Source: Bacteroidota bacterium (GTDB taxonomy: Bacteria; Bacteroidota; Ignavibacteria; Ignavibacteriales; Melioribacteraceae). From it: DNA of 64,000 nucleotides. The translations under genes were made by a program, and so were the position numbers. The notes beneath the pieces are model-generated. The model ran no database searches. It had not been told where the DNA came from and saw only the letters and a program-made list of their open reading frames with translations. Below are positions 53,431 through 62,583 of this stretch, piece by piece (positions within the stretch are counted from its first letter, which is position 1; each line of letters begins with the position of its first letter). The DNA lies in assembly GCA_018818165.1 (NCBI GenBank), contig JAHISP010000060.1:1-64000 (forward strand), given 5' to 3'.

Positions 53431-53756
53431 AAAAAAACACACCCCTGATGCTAAAGCATCTTCCCCTCACTAGCAATGTTGTCAATTTAAGGAAATATTT
53501 TTAAGTTACGTCATTAACAACAAAAGCCCAACTTCTATAAACTTGGTCTTAAAAAGGCTAAAATCCCAGAAGTTGGGCTTTTCGCCTTTGCCAAAACAAT
53601 GACAAATTGCTTAAGTTGACAGCATTGCTCTCTAGAGAGGACATTTTACCGCTCCTTCGGAGAAGTTGGACTGAGTGATCTGACACCCCAAAATAAAACA
53701 AAAAGCTTAAATTGTTTTCCCCTCTTGAGAGGGGGTTGGGGGTGTGTGCTTTTTTT
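53431..53756. repeat. Nested inverted-repeat element, about 326 bp
   Basis: Three levels of inverted repeats share a common centre. The outer ends are AAAAAAACACACCCC (53431-53445) and GGGGTGTGTGCTTTTTTT (about 53738-53756). The middle pair is AGCAATGTTGTCAATTTAAG (53472-53491) and CTTAAGTTGACAGCATTGCT (53610-53629), matching in 18 of 20 positions. The inner pair AAAAGCCCAACTTCT (53522-53536) and AGAAGTTGGGCTTTT (53568-53582) is perfect. No open frame of note lies inside. It resembles a non-autonomous mobile element, possibly with a second insertion in it. Confidence 0.6.
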
Positions 53757-53776
53757 ACAAACCACCACTACAAAAC

Positions 53777-54007
53777 CATTAAACAGTGTTGGTTAATAAT
53801 TTTGTACAGCCGATTACTCATTTTACCCCGCCGTTTTATCATTTTGTTATGCCGGTTTACCGTTTTTCCTTGCCGTTTAGTCATTTTTCCCCGGTAGTTT
53901 ACCATTTTTCCATGCCGTTATACCATTTTTCACTGACGTTATATCATTTTTCCTTGCTGTTTAACAGTTTTGTAATGTCGGTTAATCATTTTCCCTTGCT
54001 AGTTTAT
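53777..54007. repeat. 21-bp minisatellite, 11 degenerate copies
   Basis: Eleven consecutive units of exactly 21 bp follow the pattern CATTTTTCCxTGCCGTTTAxx on the plus strand, with the first two and the eighth more diverged. The array ends at 54007 and overlaps the last eight codons and stop of the lytic-transglycosylase-like gene. Because 21 is a multiple of three it yields an apparent open frame on the plus strand, which I take as an artefact. Confidence 0.9.
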
Positions 54008-54599
54008 TGTATTGCTTACCAACTCTTTTGCCAAACTCATTTGCTTTTGGGTTATTATTTGGAATTCTTTTAGTGCCATCTCTTTTGAAAAGACCAGTTG
54101 AATAGAGTGTTCCTAAAATATCTGCTTTGTCATTAATTGGAAAACCAGCTTTATCCCAATAACTAATTGCAATTCTAACAAAAGCGGCTGCATAAAGAAT
54201 ATTTAATGAATCATTTTCAAGTTTATTTATTATTTCAACTGGAGAGTTACTTAGGCTTATCTTTCCTTTATAAGCTTTGTTTGTAAAGTATGCCGCACTT
54301 GTATCATTTAATTGTACTTCAATCCAATAAGCTGTTTTTAACTTTACTTGACAGAAACCGATTGAGCTGTTTAATCCAGCTTCTGCAAGAATGTTATCCA
54401 TAGCCTCATCTTCCCAAGTGTAATTTAATGTGCGTTCCGTAAATATAATTGCTGTTAATATTTTACTATTAATACCAAGTGTTTTGGATGCTAATTCTAT
54501 TAGCTCCGCTCTCTGTTGCAGTTTGGTAATAGTTGTATCGGGGTGCTCTGCAAAAGCAGTGCTTGAGAATAGAAATATTAGTATTGTAATTATTTTCAT
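53982..54599 (-). CDS. Exported lysozyme-like / lytic-transglycosylase-like protein
   Basis: The 205-residue protein has a signal peptide (MKIITILIFLFSSTAFA) and the core of an SLT-type lysozyme fold: INSKILTAIIFTERTLN with candidate catalytic E55, then SSIGFCQVKLKTA, equivalent to the usual SxGxxQVxPxTA. It probably cleaves peptidoglycan. Its last codons and stop fall inside the 21-bp repeat array, so its C-terminus may have been altered by the repeat. It is 86 bp downstream of the beta-helix gene, past a hairpin. Confidence 0.75.
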   Translation of the reverse strand: MKIITILIFLFSSTAFAEHPDTTITKLQQRAELIELASKTLGINSKILTAIIFTERTLNYTWEDEAMDNILAEAGLNSSIGFCQVKLKTAYWIEVQLNDTSAAYFTNKAYKGKISLSNSPVEIINKLENDSLNILYAAAFVRIAISYWDKAGFPINDKADILGTLYSTGLFKRDGTKRIPNNNPKANEFGKRVGKQYNKLAREND

Positions 54600-54629
54600 T
54601 TTTTACTCGTAATCAGCAGTATCATAATC

Positions 54630-54662
54630 AAACCTCCGAGGTTTTGAAAACCTCGGAGGTTT
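54630..54662 (-). terminator. Perfect hairpin after the beta-helix T9SS gene
   Basis: AAACCTCCGAGGTTTT (54630-54645) and AAAACCTCGGAGGTTT (54647-54662) are perfect inverted copies around one base. The hairpin lies 23 bp past the stop codon of the minus-strand gene. Its core AAACCTcCGAGGTTT resembles that of the hairpin at 16834-16866. Confidence 0.8.
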
Positions 54663-54685
54663 TTATACTTTCAATAAATTGGGTT

Positions 54686-57600
54686 TTATTTAAGTAGTAA
54701 TATTTTAGCTGTTTTTTCAAATACTTTATTACTACCATCAATGGAAGTTGCCTTAAATCTGTATAAATAAACACCACTTGAAACTCTGCTACCTTGTTGG
54801 CTATCACCAAACCAAACTATATTTTGATAACCAGCAGACTGTCCACTTTCACTAAATACCTTAACCACTTTACCAGTAATGTCATAAATAGTTAGCTCAA
54901 CATTTGAGCTATATGGCAAAGCATATTTTATTGTTGTACTTGGGTTAAATGGATTTGGATAATTACCAAGTAGCTCGTATGTTTTTGGTATTTCTGTGGT
55001 TTCTTCATTAGCAGCATTTTTTGCTAGTAGTGGTTCTGTTGGTTTTACTACATCGTTTCCAAGATGTCTTTGAGAAGCATAATATGATTCAGATTCTGGG
55101 AATAGCTTTCCTAATTCCGCAGAAGTTGTTTTTGCTAATTCAATATTGTTTTCTTCATAGAGATAAAACATGAACTTTTGAAACAGAACATGTTCAACAA
55201 GAGGAGTATCTTTATATTTTTCGCCTATCACATCTAAACCTGCTACTCTTTCTTTTGAATCTGCTGTGTTCGCCCTTTCACTAAAAGCTAGCATCAGTTC
55301 AGCAACACCGTATAGCTGTTTTTTAACTTTTGATTTTGCTTTATTATCAACGTATTGTTTAAAAAGTGTTTTATCATCATTTTTACGTGATTGCCATAAT
55401 AAATCTAATGCTAAATATGAGCGTGCAGAATCTGGGAATTCTGTTATTACACTCTCACATATTTTTGCTGCTTGGTTGTACTTTTTAACTCGCATTAAAT
55501 TTCTTGCATAGAGTAATTTCCATTCTATTTGCCAGCTTTCGTTATAACCAGATTTTTCATTACTTGAAGTTACTAAGCTCAATTGTTCTGTAGAATTTGC
55601 ACTTGAAGTAACTTGAGGTGGAAACTTATTATTAAACATTTCCTCTTCTGGAGTGATTTTAATTTTGTTTTGACTCATTTGTGGTGGCGAAGTTAAAAAA
55701 GGAGTATCGTAAACAATACAACCAGTGCCTTCATAATAGGAGCCAGAACTACCACCCCAATAATTATTTTCTGCATAAACTGTGCAATAGTTATTTAGAT
55801 TTATATCTTTTGTTGTATTTAAATCTATGATATTACTTCCACCAAATGTAAAGCAAGTTTGTCTACCCAGAAATGGATTAGAATTATAAGATGCCATAAT
55901 ACCAAAAGAATTTGCATGAATATTATTATAGCCACCTGAACTGGTTCTGTAAATCAATTGAGGAGAAGAACTATAACAACTAATACCAATATAATTATTA
56001 TCTATTTCGCTATAAGAAATTACTGCAGTTGAATAATACATATCAACACCTACGGTCTGTTCGTAGATGCGAGTATTTTTAATACTCGTTGTATAATCTG
56101 TGTCATAAAGCTGAATTCCGTTATAACCATTTCTTATTATACAACCATCAATGGTTGCACTGCCTCCATTAACATAAACTCCATTGTATGCATTTTTAAT
56201 TTCTGCATTTGAGATATTAGCTGTTCCACCAGAGTTTATCTTAATACCGTTTTTTAATGTTGAGTTTTGGGCAATAAAATCAAAGGTTACTTTGTTGGTT
56301 GTTGTGCCATTTACATCCAACGTACCATCAACTATTAACGTGGCTCCGTTCTGGAAAGTAATGCTTGCACCAGCTTCAACTGTGAGAGTCACACCACTAT
56401 TTATTGTTGTGCTAGATGTTGCTAAATATGCTCCTGAGATAGTCATGTTGCTACTGATTACTGAAGGCAATACTGGTTCATTTGTAAAGACAATGGATTT
56501 TGTTTTCCATCCTTGTTCATATTGTTGATAATACTCATCATATAGTTGTTTGTATTCTATACTAAAAACATATTCTCCAAAATTAAAACCACTCCTTGGT
56601 ATATTCTCTTCATGATAACCACCAGATATCATCGAATATGATTTGCTCCATTGTGACACGCCATTTTTTAATATTTTTAGATTAATTTTAGAATAAGATG
56701 TAAGTGTGAAATTGAAATGGAAATAATTTTCATCAATTGAGTGATTTATATTAAAAACGTCAGAGTTTTGAAAAAACCGCCTACCGCCTGAGTTATCTGA
56801 CCAAACACTTAAAATATCAGTTTCTAAAATCACACGACCATCAAAATTATTTGCTACAGAAGATATTCTTTTAGGTAAATTGAAGCCCCCAAAATTAGAA
56901 GGAGAATTTGAAAATGAACAGATATAATCTCCTTCGAATGAAAACTTATGAACTTTATTTAACCCAATATCTGAAACTAAATATTCATTATTTGGACAAA
57001 TTGCAATATCTGAAAAGTTTGATAAGTACGAAAAACTTTCTGCTACATTATACAAAAAGATATAATTAGTATTATTAATAATTAAACCTTGTATTACTTT
57101 TTTTAATCCATTGTCTATTAGCGCAACGTATCCGTCAAATCTATTGGTTGCCACTCTTTCAATATGATTAAATGGTTGATATCCACTCTGATCTGAAAAA
57201 CCAGTTGTTGTAGTAAGTATATTACCATTTAAATCTACTTGAAGTAATGACTGATTTAACATATCCACTATTACCAATCTAGCTGGCCAAGTAGAAGCAT
57301 AGCTTTTACAATATGAAATATCAGATGGTTTGCCTAGACCTGCAACGTTAATAGTTTGTTGATAGGCAATTGTATTTGTATTTGGGAAATACTTTAATTT
57401 AATAATTTTGTTCAATCCAATATCCGCTACAAATAAATCACCATTCTCGCCAACAGCAATTGCAATTGGATTTTGGAATTTGAATTCCCCAACATGGTCT
57501 CCATAAGATTTAATTTCATAATCATTGGTAAATTTACCTTCCTCCTGATTGACAAATAATATTCTACCATAAACAGGGTCTGATAATAAATAAACTGATT

Positions 57601-58276
57601 CACTCTTATAAGGATCAGGTCCATATACATAGATATTCACATCAACTTCAGAGTTCTTTGAGCAAAAATCTATACCTGGGAAATTACTATTTGCAAGACT
57701 CTTGTTTATTTCCCAGACATTGTATATCGAGCTATATTTAACAGGAATTAATGTTTTAGAATTATCAATAATTTCAACTTCGGTAGAATTAGTTTGTACA
57801 CTTCTGGTTTTTGTGGATTCAACAAATGCGCGAGATATAGTAGATAGCATATTGTCATCATCATCAGCTATAGACCAAATATTATTAATTTTATTAAAAT
57901 AGAGAATGAATGGAATGTCTTTTTTGTTTTTATCATAAATCAAATTGGCAACACATGAAATTGTAGTTTCATCATTACTATTGTTAATTTTCTCAATTTC
58001 AAAATTGAAATATTTCGGCTTTTCTATTGGCGTGTATGTTGATGTTGTCTTTTTCTTAGAATATTTTGAGAATACATTGCTTTCCTTTTTTATAGACAAT
58101 AAACTTTCTTTTACATCTTTGTACGACCCAGCCTTTATTGTATTTTCTATTATTGCTATCTTTTGGTTAATAATAAAATTGTCATTTGTTTTTTTAGCAC
58201 AAATAAAATGGTTAATATTTTGTGAAAAAACAGTGTTAATAAGAACTAGATATATTACTAATATTTTAAAATGCAT
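54686..58276 (-). CDS. Giant T9SS cargo: NHL propeller, right-handed beta-helix, TPR-like region and sorting domain
   Basis: The 1196-residue protein has a signal peptide (ILVIYLVLINTVFSQ). Residues about 235-520 have NHL-type repeats (GENGDLFVADIGLNKIIKLK, NNEYLVSDIGLNKVHKF). Residues about 620-880 are right-handed parallel beta-helix coils (SGGTANISNAEIKNAYNGVY, IRNGYNGIQLYD, SYSEIDNNYIGISCYSS). A helical TPR-like stretch (about 945-1085) follows. The last about 90 residues are a type A sorting domain ([20 protein letters not shown] ... SSGVYLYRFKA ... KILLLK). It should be secreted by the T9SS and anchored to the surface by PorU. The propeller protein gene starts 12 bp upstream. No catalytic residues recognised. 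Confidence 0.88.
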   Translation of the reverse strand: MHFKILVIYLVLINTVFSQNINHFICAKKTNDNFIINQKIAIIENTIKAGSYKDVKESLLSIKKESNVFSKYSKKKTTSTYTPIEKPKYFNFEIEKINNSNDETTISCVANLIYDKNKKDIPFILYFNKINNIWSIADDDDNMLSTISRAFVESTKTRSVQTNSTEVEIIDNSKTLIPVKYSSIYNVWEINKSLANSNFPGIDFCSKNSEVDVNIYVYGPDPYKSESVYLLSDPVYGRILFVNQEEGKFTNDYEIKSYGDHVGEFKFQNPIAIAVGENGDLFVADIGLNKIIKLKYFPNTNTIAYQQTINVAGLGKPSDISYCKSYASTWPARLVIVDMLNQSLLQVDLNGNILTTTTGFSDQSGYQPFNHIERVATNRFDGYVALIDNGLKKVIQGLIINNTNYIFLYNVAESFSYLSNFSDIAICPNNEYLVSDIGLNKVHKFSFEGDYICSFSNSPSNFGGFNLPKRISSVANNFDGRVILETDILSVWSDNSGGRRFFQNSDVFNINHSIDENYFHFNFTLTSYSKINLKILKNGVSQWSKSYSMISGGYHEENIPRSGFNFGEYVFSIEYKQLYDEYYQQYEQGWKTKSIVFTNEPVLPSVISSNMTISGAYLATSSTTINSGVTLTVEAGASITFQNGATLIVDGTLDVNGTTTNKVTFDFIAQNSTLKNGIKINSGGTANISNAEIKNAYNGVYVNGGSATIDGCIIRNGYNGIQLYDTDYTTSIKNTRIYEQTVGVDMYYSTAVISYSEIDNNYIGISCYSSSPQLIYRTSSGGYNNIHANSFGIMASYNSNPFLGRQTCFTFGGSNIIDLNTTKDINLNNYCTVYAENNYWGGSSGSYYEGTGCIVYDTPFLTSPPQMSQNKIKITPEEEMFNNKFPPQVTSSANSTEQLSLVTSSNEKSGYNESWQIEWKLLYARNLMRVKKYNQAAKICESVITEFPDSARSYLALDLLWQSRKNDDKTLFKQYVDNKAKSKVKKQLYGVAELMLAFSERANTADSKERVAGLDVIGEKYKDTPLVEHVLFQKFMFYLYEENNIELAKTTSAELGKLFPESESYYASQRHLGNDVVKPTEPLLAKNAANEETTEIPKTYELLGNYPNPFNPSTTIKYALPYSSNVELTIYDITGKVVKVFSESGQSAGYQNIVWFGDSQQGSRVSSGVYLYRFKATSIDGSNKVFEKTAKILLLK

Positions 58277-58287
58277 ATTCCCTTCCT

Positions 58288-59298
58288 CTAATCGATTTGT
58301 AAAATAATTGTATTAAAGTTTTGTTCATTTTTATGATCTATTTTTAGTTCTAATAAGAATAGTTTTCCGGTGAAATCACATCTAATCTTTGTATTATTAG
58401 TAATAAAAAGATCATTGTTTCTAATATTATTTGCATCAAAATAAATTTCCTTTTTTAATTTTGTGTAAGAATTGTATTTCAATACTTTATAATTATTTGA
58501 AACGTAAATATTATTTTGTTCATCATGACCAACATAATACCATCTATCTTGGTTAGATATTTTACCAGACTGAATGTATGGAATAGCAATCTCATCAATT
58601 TTTTTTAAATCCTTTGTCATTAAAATTTTTTTTGTTTTAGGTGCTTCAAATATTTGGATATAGTAATTATTTTTATCACCAGTGCTCTTATATATTCTTC
58701 CATTTTCATCTTCATAAAAATAGTCTGTTCGTCCTAAAAAATCTCCATCAGTAGAATAAACAAAAACTAAACCCTTTTCATAATAACGTGGGTCTAGGGC
58801 AGAAGGTGCTATTGTCACAAATATTTTATCATTGTTAGCTGTAACATTAATATTCCTATCAATTGGGGAAGGGTTTTCTAATTCAAAATTTTGAACCATT
58901 TTACCTTTAATATATTTTACTAACTTTACATAAAATTCACCATTTAGTAACAACACATATAAATTGTCTTTATAAGAACATATTTTTATTTGAGTGAAAT
59001 CTATATTATTTACATCATTGTTTAAATTTATTTCTGAATCAAATTTGCCGTTTCTATTAAAGACTAATATTTTTTTTGAAATGGCATCTGACAGATAAAT
59101 TCTTTGTTCATTATCGAAAGTTACATCTTTATAAAAAAGGTCTTTCTGCATTAAAGTCTTGTCGTTTATATTTTTAGAATTTTGTGCATTTATTGTCTTG
59201 TAATTATCCAAAATAATTGTTTTAGTAATATTTTGTGAAAAGAAAATAGAAGGCAATACTAGTATGCAAATCATTGTTTTGAAAAAATAATACTTCAT
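58288..59298 (-). CDS. Exported six-bladed-propeller-like protein
   Basis: The 336-residue protein has a signal peptide (ICILVLPSIFFSQ) and propeller-like repeats: DNEQRIYLSDAISKKILVFNRNGKFDSEI, KGLVFVYSTDGDFLGRTDYF, DEQNNIYVSNNYKVLKYN. It has no sorting domain or lipobox, so it is probably periplasmic. Gap of 11 bp to the downstream beta-helix gene and of 22 bp to the upstream lipoprotein gene indicate one operon. Function unknown. Confidence 0.7.
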   Translation of the reverse strand: MKYYFFKTMICILVLPSIFFSQNITKTIILDNYKTINAQNSKNINDKTLMQKDLFYKDVTFDNEQRIYLSDAISKKILVFNRNGKFDSEINLNNDVNNIDFTQIKICSYKDNLYVLLLNGEFYVKLVKYIKGKMVQNFELENPSPIDRNINVTANNDKIFVTIAPSALDPRYYEKGLVFVYSTDGDFLGRTDYFYEDENGRIYKSTGDKNNYYIQIFEAPKTKKILMTKDLKKIDEIAIPYIQSGKISNQDRWYYVGHDEQNNIYVSNNYKVLKYNSYTKLKKEIYFDANNIRNNDLFITNNTKIRCDFTGKLFLLELKIDHKNEQNFNTIILQID

Positions 59299-59320
59299 AT
59301 TTAAATCTCCATATATTTAA

Positions 59321-60142
59321 TTATAGTTGTCTTTTTGTATATATTTTATAGAGAAGTGGCTCAGGCCAATAATCATCCCACCATTCAAAAATACCACCAT
59401 CGCTCAAATCTTGAAAAATATCTAACTTGCTTTCTTTAACACCGTATACAAAATAATCTACTAACCCTAATGAACTAATAACTGTCCACTCATTTGGATT
59501 GTCCCCATTAATTTTAGTGATTATAGCTACATGATCCCCACCATTATTTTGAGAAACATCAAAATCATATACAACTATATCTCCTGGTAATACAGTTGTA
59601 GAATTGGGCGCAGTAATTTCTGTGAATTCGGTTAACAAGTATCCAATTCCAGCTGTTGCATTTGTTCCAAGTACTAATCCAGCGTCTGTCATCGCTCGAA
59701 CAACTAATGCATAGCAAACAAATCCAGATTGATACTTGGCCTCAGGCTCCATAGTTCGATCAGGATAAAATACACCAGGATACCCACCATCTTCTACATT
59801 CTTATATTCACTATAATTATTTTGGTTTGGAATACTAGCATTATTTAATCTGCTAATATAATTATCTTTTGTATCGTTAATATAAGTAGGTCCTACGCGT
59901 CCAGAAGGAGTCCATGCAGCAGAACCACTAGTATTTCTACTTATCATAAGGCTGCCTGGTGGTCTCCAAACATCTGGGTGTATAAAGAATGCTGGGCAAC
60001 CATAAGTATATGCAATACTATTTCGGACTATTTTTTCATTATCATTATTATTGGCTCCTGTATCGTTACTACAACTAGCTATAATCATACTAAATAATAC
60101 AAGAGCTAATAAAAAGTTTCTATAAATAAATGTTTTTTCCAT
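59321..60142 (-). CDS. Lipoprotein with papain-like (CHAP/NlpC-type) cysteine-hydrolase domain
   Basis: The 273-residue protein has a lipobox ending IIASC (C24), so it should be lipid-anchored. The core shows SGFVCYALVVRAMTDAG with C143 at the head of a helix, LPGDIVVYDF, and GGDHVAIITKING with H204, the Cys-His arrangement of CHAP and NlpC/P60 peptidoglycan amidases or endopeptidases. The N-terminal 110 residues (CPAFFIHPDVWRPPG) are of unknown type. It is the first gene of the lipoprotein-propeller-beta-helix run. Fold assignment is moderately sure; the substrate is inferred. Confidence 0.7.
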   Translation of the reverse strand: MEKTFIYRNFLLALVLFSMIIASCSNDTGANNNDNEKIVRNSIAYTYGCPAFFIHPDVWRPPGSLMISRNTSGSAAWTPSGRVGPTYINDTKDNYISRLNNASIPNQNNYSEYKNVEDGGYPGVFYPDRTMEPEAKYQSGFVCYALVVRAMTDAGLVLGTNATAGIGYLLTEFTEITAPNSTTVLPGDIVVYDFDVSQNNGGDHVAIITKINGDNPNEWTVISSLGLVDYFVYGVKESKLDIFQDLSDGGIFEWWDDYWPEPLLYKIYTKRQL

Positions 60143-60849
60143 TTTAACCTCTAATTTTTTTTTGATAGAACTAATTATTTTTTTAAGTAAAACCGCTTCT
60201 ACACAAACCCAACAAAATACTCACGTTTGTTAAAGTATAATTTTAAAGCCGTATAATTTCTTTGAGTTGTGTTTTTTCTTATTAAGTGTATTAAATTTTT
60301 GCTGGTAATTAATTGGTTTTGTTTTAAGTGAAAAAGTTGTAAAATAAAAATGGGGGGGGGCAAATAGTGTGCCAAGTGTTTTAAGTAAAAAGGCTAATGT
60401 TAAATGCAAAAAAAATAAAACATTTTCTTTATGGGAAAAGCTTGTAAAGGAGAAAAAAGATATGTGCCTATTTGTATTTACCACTAAAACCTCTTATTTG
60501 TTTGCAAGTTAAGTAACAAAAGTTTAAATGGCAAATTGTTTATAATAAAATTATTTTAGCTCATATTAATTTACATAAAGCAAAGTAATAGCAAGGTGGA
60601 ACTTTTCCATTGTTATTTTAAATGGTGAGGCAGTTTCAATGGTCCACAACATCAACCAATCTCTAAGCATACAAATACTAAAAATATTTTTTGAAATATC
60701 TTTTGGGAAACTAATAATCTTGGTAGCAAATTAAATTTGTTGTAATGTTAATGATTTCATTAACCCCAAAATTCAGAGGCTGTGTGAACAAGATAAAAGT
60801 ACAATCTCAAACAAACTACAGTCTGTTTAAGCTTTTTGTGTAAGCAACT
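60143..60849. other. 707-bp non-coding gap
   Basis: The region must hold the promoter of the lipoprotein-led operon. It contains a run of nine G at 60352-60360, very unusual in this AT-rich DNA, and a perfect dyad GTTAATGA-TT-TCATTAAC at 60747-60764. An open frame on the minus strand (60230-60484) has no ribosome site or recognisable protein pattern and is not taken as a gene. Confidence 0.6.
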
Positions 60850-61977
60850 TTATTTTAGAAGTAACATCTTAACAGATTTTTCAAACATTCTTCCTTTTGT
60901 TCCTATGGAAACTGCGTTTAACTTACAGAAGTAAACACCACTTGGAAGATTTGTGGCATCAAACTGAACTTGATAACTTCCAAAGTTTTGCTCTTCATTT
61001 ACTAACTTTGCTACTTCTTGTCCAAGTACATTATAAACATGTAAATTTACAAAACCACTTTGCGAAAGCGAATATCTTATAGTTGTGCTAGGATTAAAAG
61101 GATTTGGATAATTTTGCCCTAAATAAAAATTCTCTATTTCAGTTTCATCATTAATTGCTGATGGATTTAATTCTGGACTTCCAGCATTTACCCATGAAGT
61201 ATAGATTAATTCTGCCATTGCTTTGGATGCATTCCTTAATAGGATTACTGTATAATTTTCTGAATATTCCCAAAATTTTGGATAAAATAAATCGCTTGAT
61301 GTACTTCCAGCAAAGGCTTTTGCATTTTTATCAGCAATAAGAATAGAATCAACATAGCTATAATTATCATATAAATATTGAAAAATATATTCTGGAACAT
61401 TATTTATGTAATGAACAGAATCGCCAGCATAATCTATTTGCGATGAATATTTTCCAATCATTGTTGATTCATATCGTGAATGAACTCCGCTCTGATTAGT
61501 GTATTGACCATTATAATTTCTTGTTATATGAAGCGGCATATGACCATCGCCAACGTAATGACCAAGATCTGCAGAATAGAACAAAGCTTTTTCAAAATCT
61601 CTTCTTGAAAATGAGGCAGTTATTGAATCAATAGTAGTAATTGTTGCCCACGGCAAAATACCCTGATCAGCTACAAACGATGATCCATACATAGCAATAA
61701 CAGAATCGATGGTATTTGGAATTCTTCCATTAGAAATAAAAATTGAATAATTATCAATATCTATATAATGTTTAAAACCTTCGGTTGGGTCATCCCCTTT
61801 TCTGTAATCCGCATCAGAAGCATGTGCAGTAAGATAATCTTTCCAGTACAAAAACTCATTCATATCAGGATGGAAAAATTTTGTTGCGTTGGATGATATT
61901 TTACTATGCCCAACATTTCCCCAACCAACAAATATTAGCGAGCTAAAAACCAATAAAATTTTTATATACTTTTTCAT
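60850..61977 (-). CDS. Secreted S1/P1-type nuclease with T9SS sorting domain
   Basis: The 375-residue protein has a signal peptide ending just before W19 of WGNVGH; in S1/P1 nucleases the mature N-terminal tryptophan binds zinc, so this matches exactly. Further zinc ligands appear in the DIDNYS segment, [13 protein letters not shown] and SGVHSRYES. The C-terminal about 85 residues are a type A T9SS sorting domain ([19 protein letters not shown] ... [10 protein letters not shown] ... VKMLLLK). It should degrade single-stranded nucleic acids outside the cell, possibly for phosphate or nucleoside gain. Confidence 0.9.
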   Translation of the reverse strand: MKKYIKILLVFSSLIFVGWGNVGHSKISSNATKFFHPDMNEFLYWKDYLTAHASDADYRKGDDPTEGFKHYIDIDNYSIFISNGRIPNTIDSVIAMYGSSFVADQGILPWATITTIDSITASFSRRDFEKALFYSADLGHYVGDGHMPLHITRNYNGQYTNQSGVHSRYESTMIGKYSSQIDYAGDSVHYINNVPEYIFQYLYDNYSYVDSILIADKNAKAFAGSTSSDLFYPKFWEYSENYTVILLRNASKAMAELIYTSWVNAGSPELNPSAINDETEIENFYLGQNYPNPFNPSTTIRYSLSQSGFVNLHVYNVLGQEVAKLVNEEQNFGSYQVQFDATNLPSGVYFCKLNAVSIGTKGRMFEKSVKMLLLK

Positions 61978-62144
61978 TATTCCATCATTAATTAATTAAA
62001 AATTGAAAGCTAATCTTTATAAAATTACTTTTCTAAAGATAATATAGAATTGTTTTAATTGTAGTGTAATTTTGGATTATGGTTGATACTAATATCACCT
62101 AATCACTTTTAATTGAATTTATTTTTAATGGTCTTAACTTTGGA

Positions 62145-62152
62145 TATATTTG
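62145..62152 (+). promoter_or_regulatory. TAnnTTTG -7 box before the RsbW-like gene
   Basis: TATATTTG fits the Bacteroidota -7 consensus and lies 20 bp before the chosen ATG at 62173, inside the longer open frame. No clear TTG stands 19-21 bp upstream. It supports the shorter start for the protein. Confidence 0.45.
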
Positions 62153-62172
62153 TGAACAAAAAATTCATAATT

Positions 62173-62583
62173 ATGAAAAATCTTTCAATTGAAAATAAAA
62201 TATCGAGTCTTAGCATCATTGCTTCTTTTGTTGAACAATTTGGTGCTGAAAATAATCTTTCGCAAAAGCATATTTTTGAACTAAATCTTATTCTTGATGA
62301 ACTAATTACAAATACAATCAACTATGGATATTCTGATGATGAAGCTCACATGATTGAAATTTCGATGGAAATAGAAAACGAGAATATTCTTGTAAAAATA
62401 ATTGATGATGGAAACGAGTTTAATCCACTTTCAAAAGAAGAAGTGAATATCAATGAAAATTTAGATCAAAGAAAAATTGGTGGATTGGGAATTCACATTG
62501 TAAAACAGAAAACAGATGAAATTAAATATGAAAGAAAGGGCGATAAAAATATTGTAAGATTTGTAAAAAATTTAACTAAGTAA
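62173..62583 (+). CDS. RsbW-like serine kinase / anti-sigma regulatory factor (HATPase)
   Basis: The 136-residue protein has the GHKL ATPase motifs: N box LILDELITNTINYGY, G1 box VKIIDDGNEFNP, and G2 box RKIGGLGIHIVKQKTD. Proteins of this size act as anti-sigma factors or STAS-protein kinases in partner-switching pathways. The frame is open up to 62113 (TTG), with other possible starts at 62128 (ATG) and 62152 (GTG); 62173 is preferred because MKNLSIENKISSL aligns with the usual first strand and a -7 box lies upstream. It faces an RsbU-like phosphatase gene, a natural pathway partner. Confidence 0.88.
   Translation: MKNLSIENKISSLSIIASFVEQFGAENNLSQKHIFELNLILDELITNTINYGYSDDEAHMIEISMEIENENILVKIIDDGNEFNPLSKEEVNINENLDQRKIGGLGIHIVKQKTDEIKYERKGDKNIVRFVKNLTK

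Noticed and set aside
53431-54007. CRISPR array
   Set aside because: The repeats are contiguous 21-bp units without spacers, and the other repeats are inverted, not direct; no cas genes are nearby.
53786-54073. 95-codon open frame on the plus strand with heptad-like repeats (VYHFSMP type)
   Set aside because: It arises from the 21-bp minisatellite, which stays open because 21 is a multiple of three; there is no ribosome site and it overlaps a better-supported gene on the other strand.
60230-60484. 84-codon open frame on the minus strand
   Set aside because: No ribosome site, very biased lysine/phenylalanine composition, contains the G9 run, and no recognisable protein feature.
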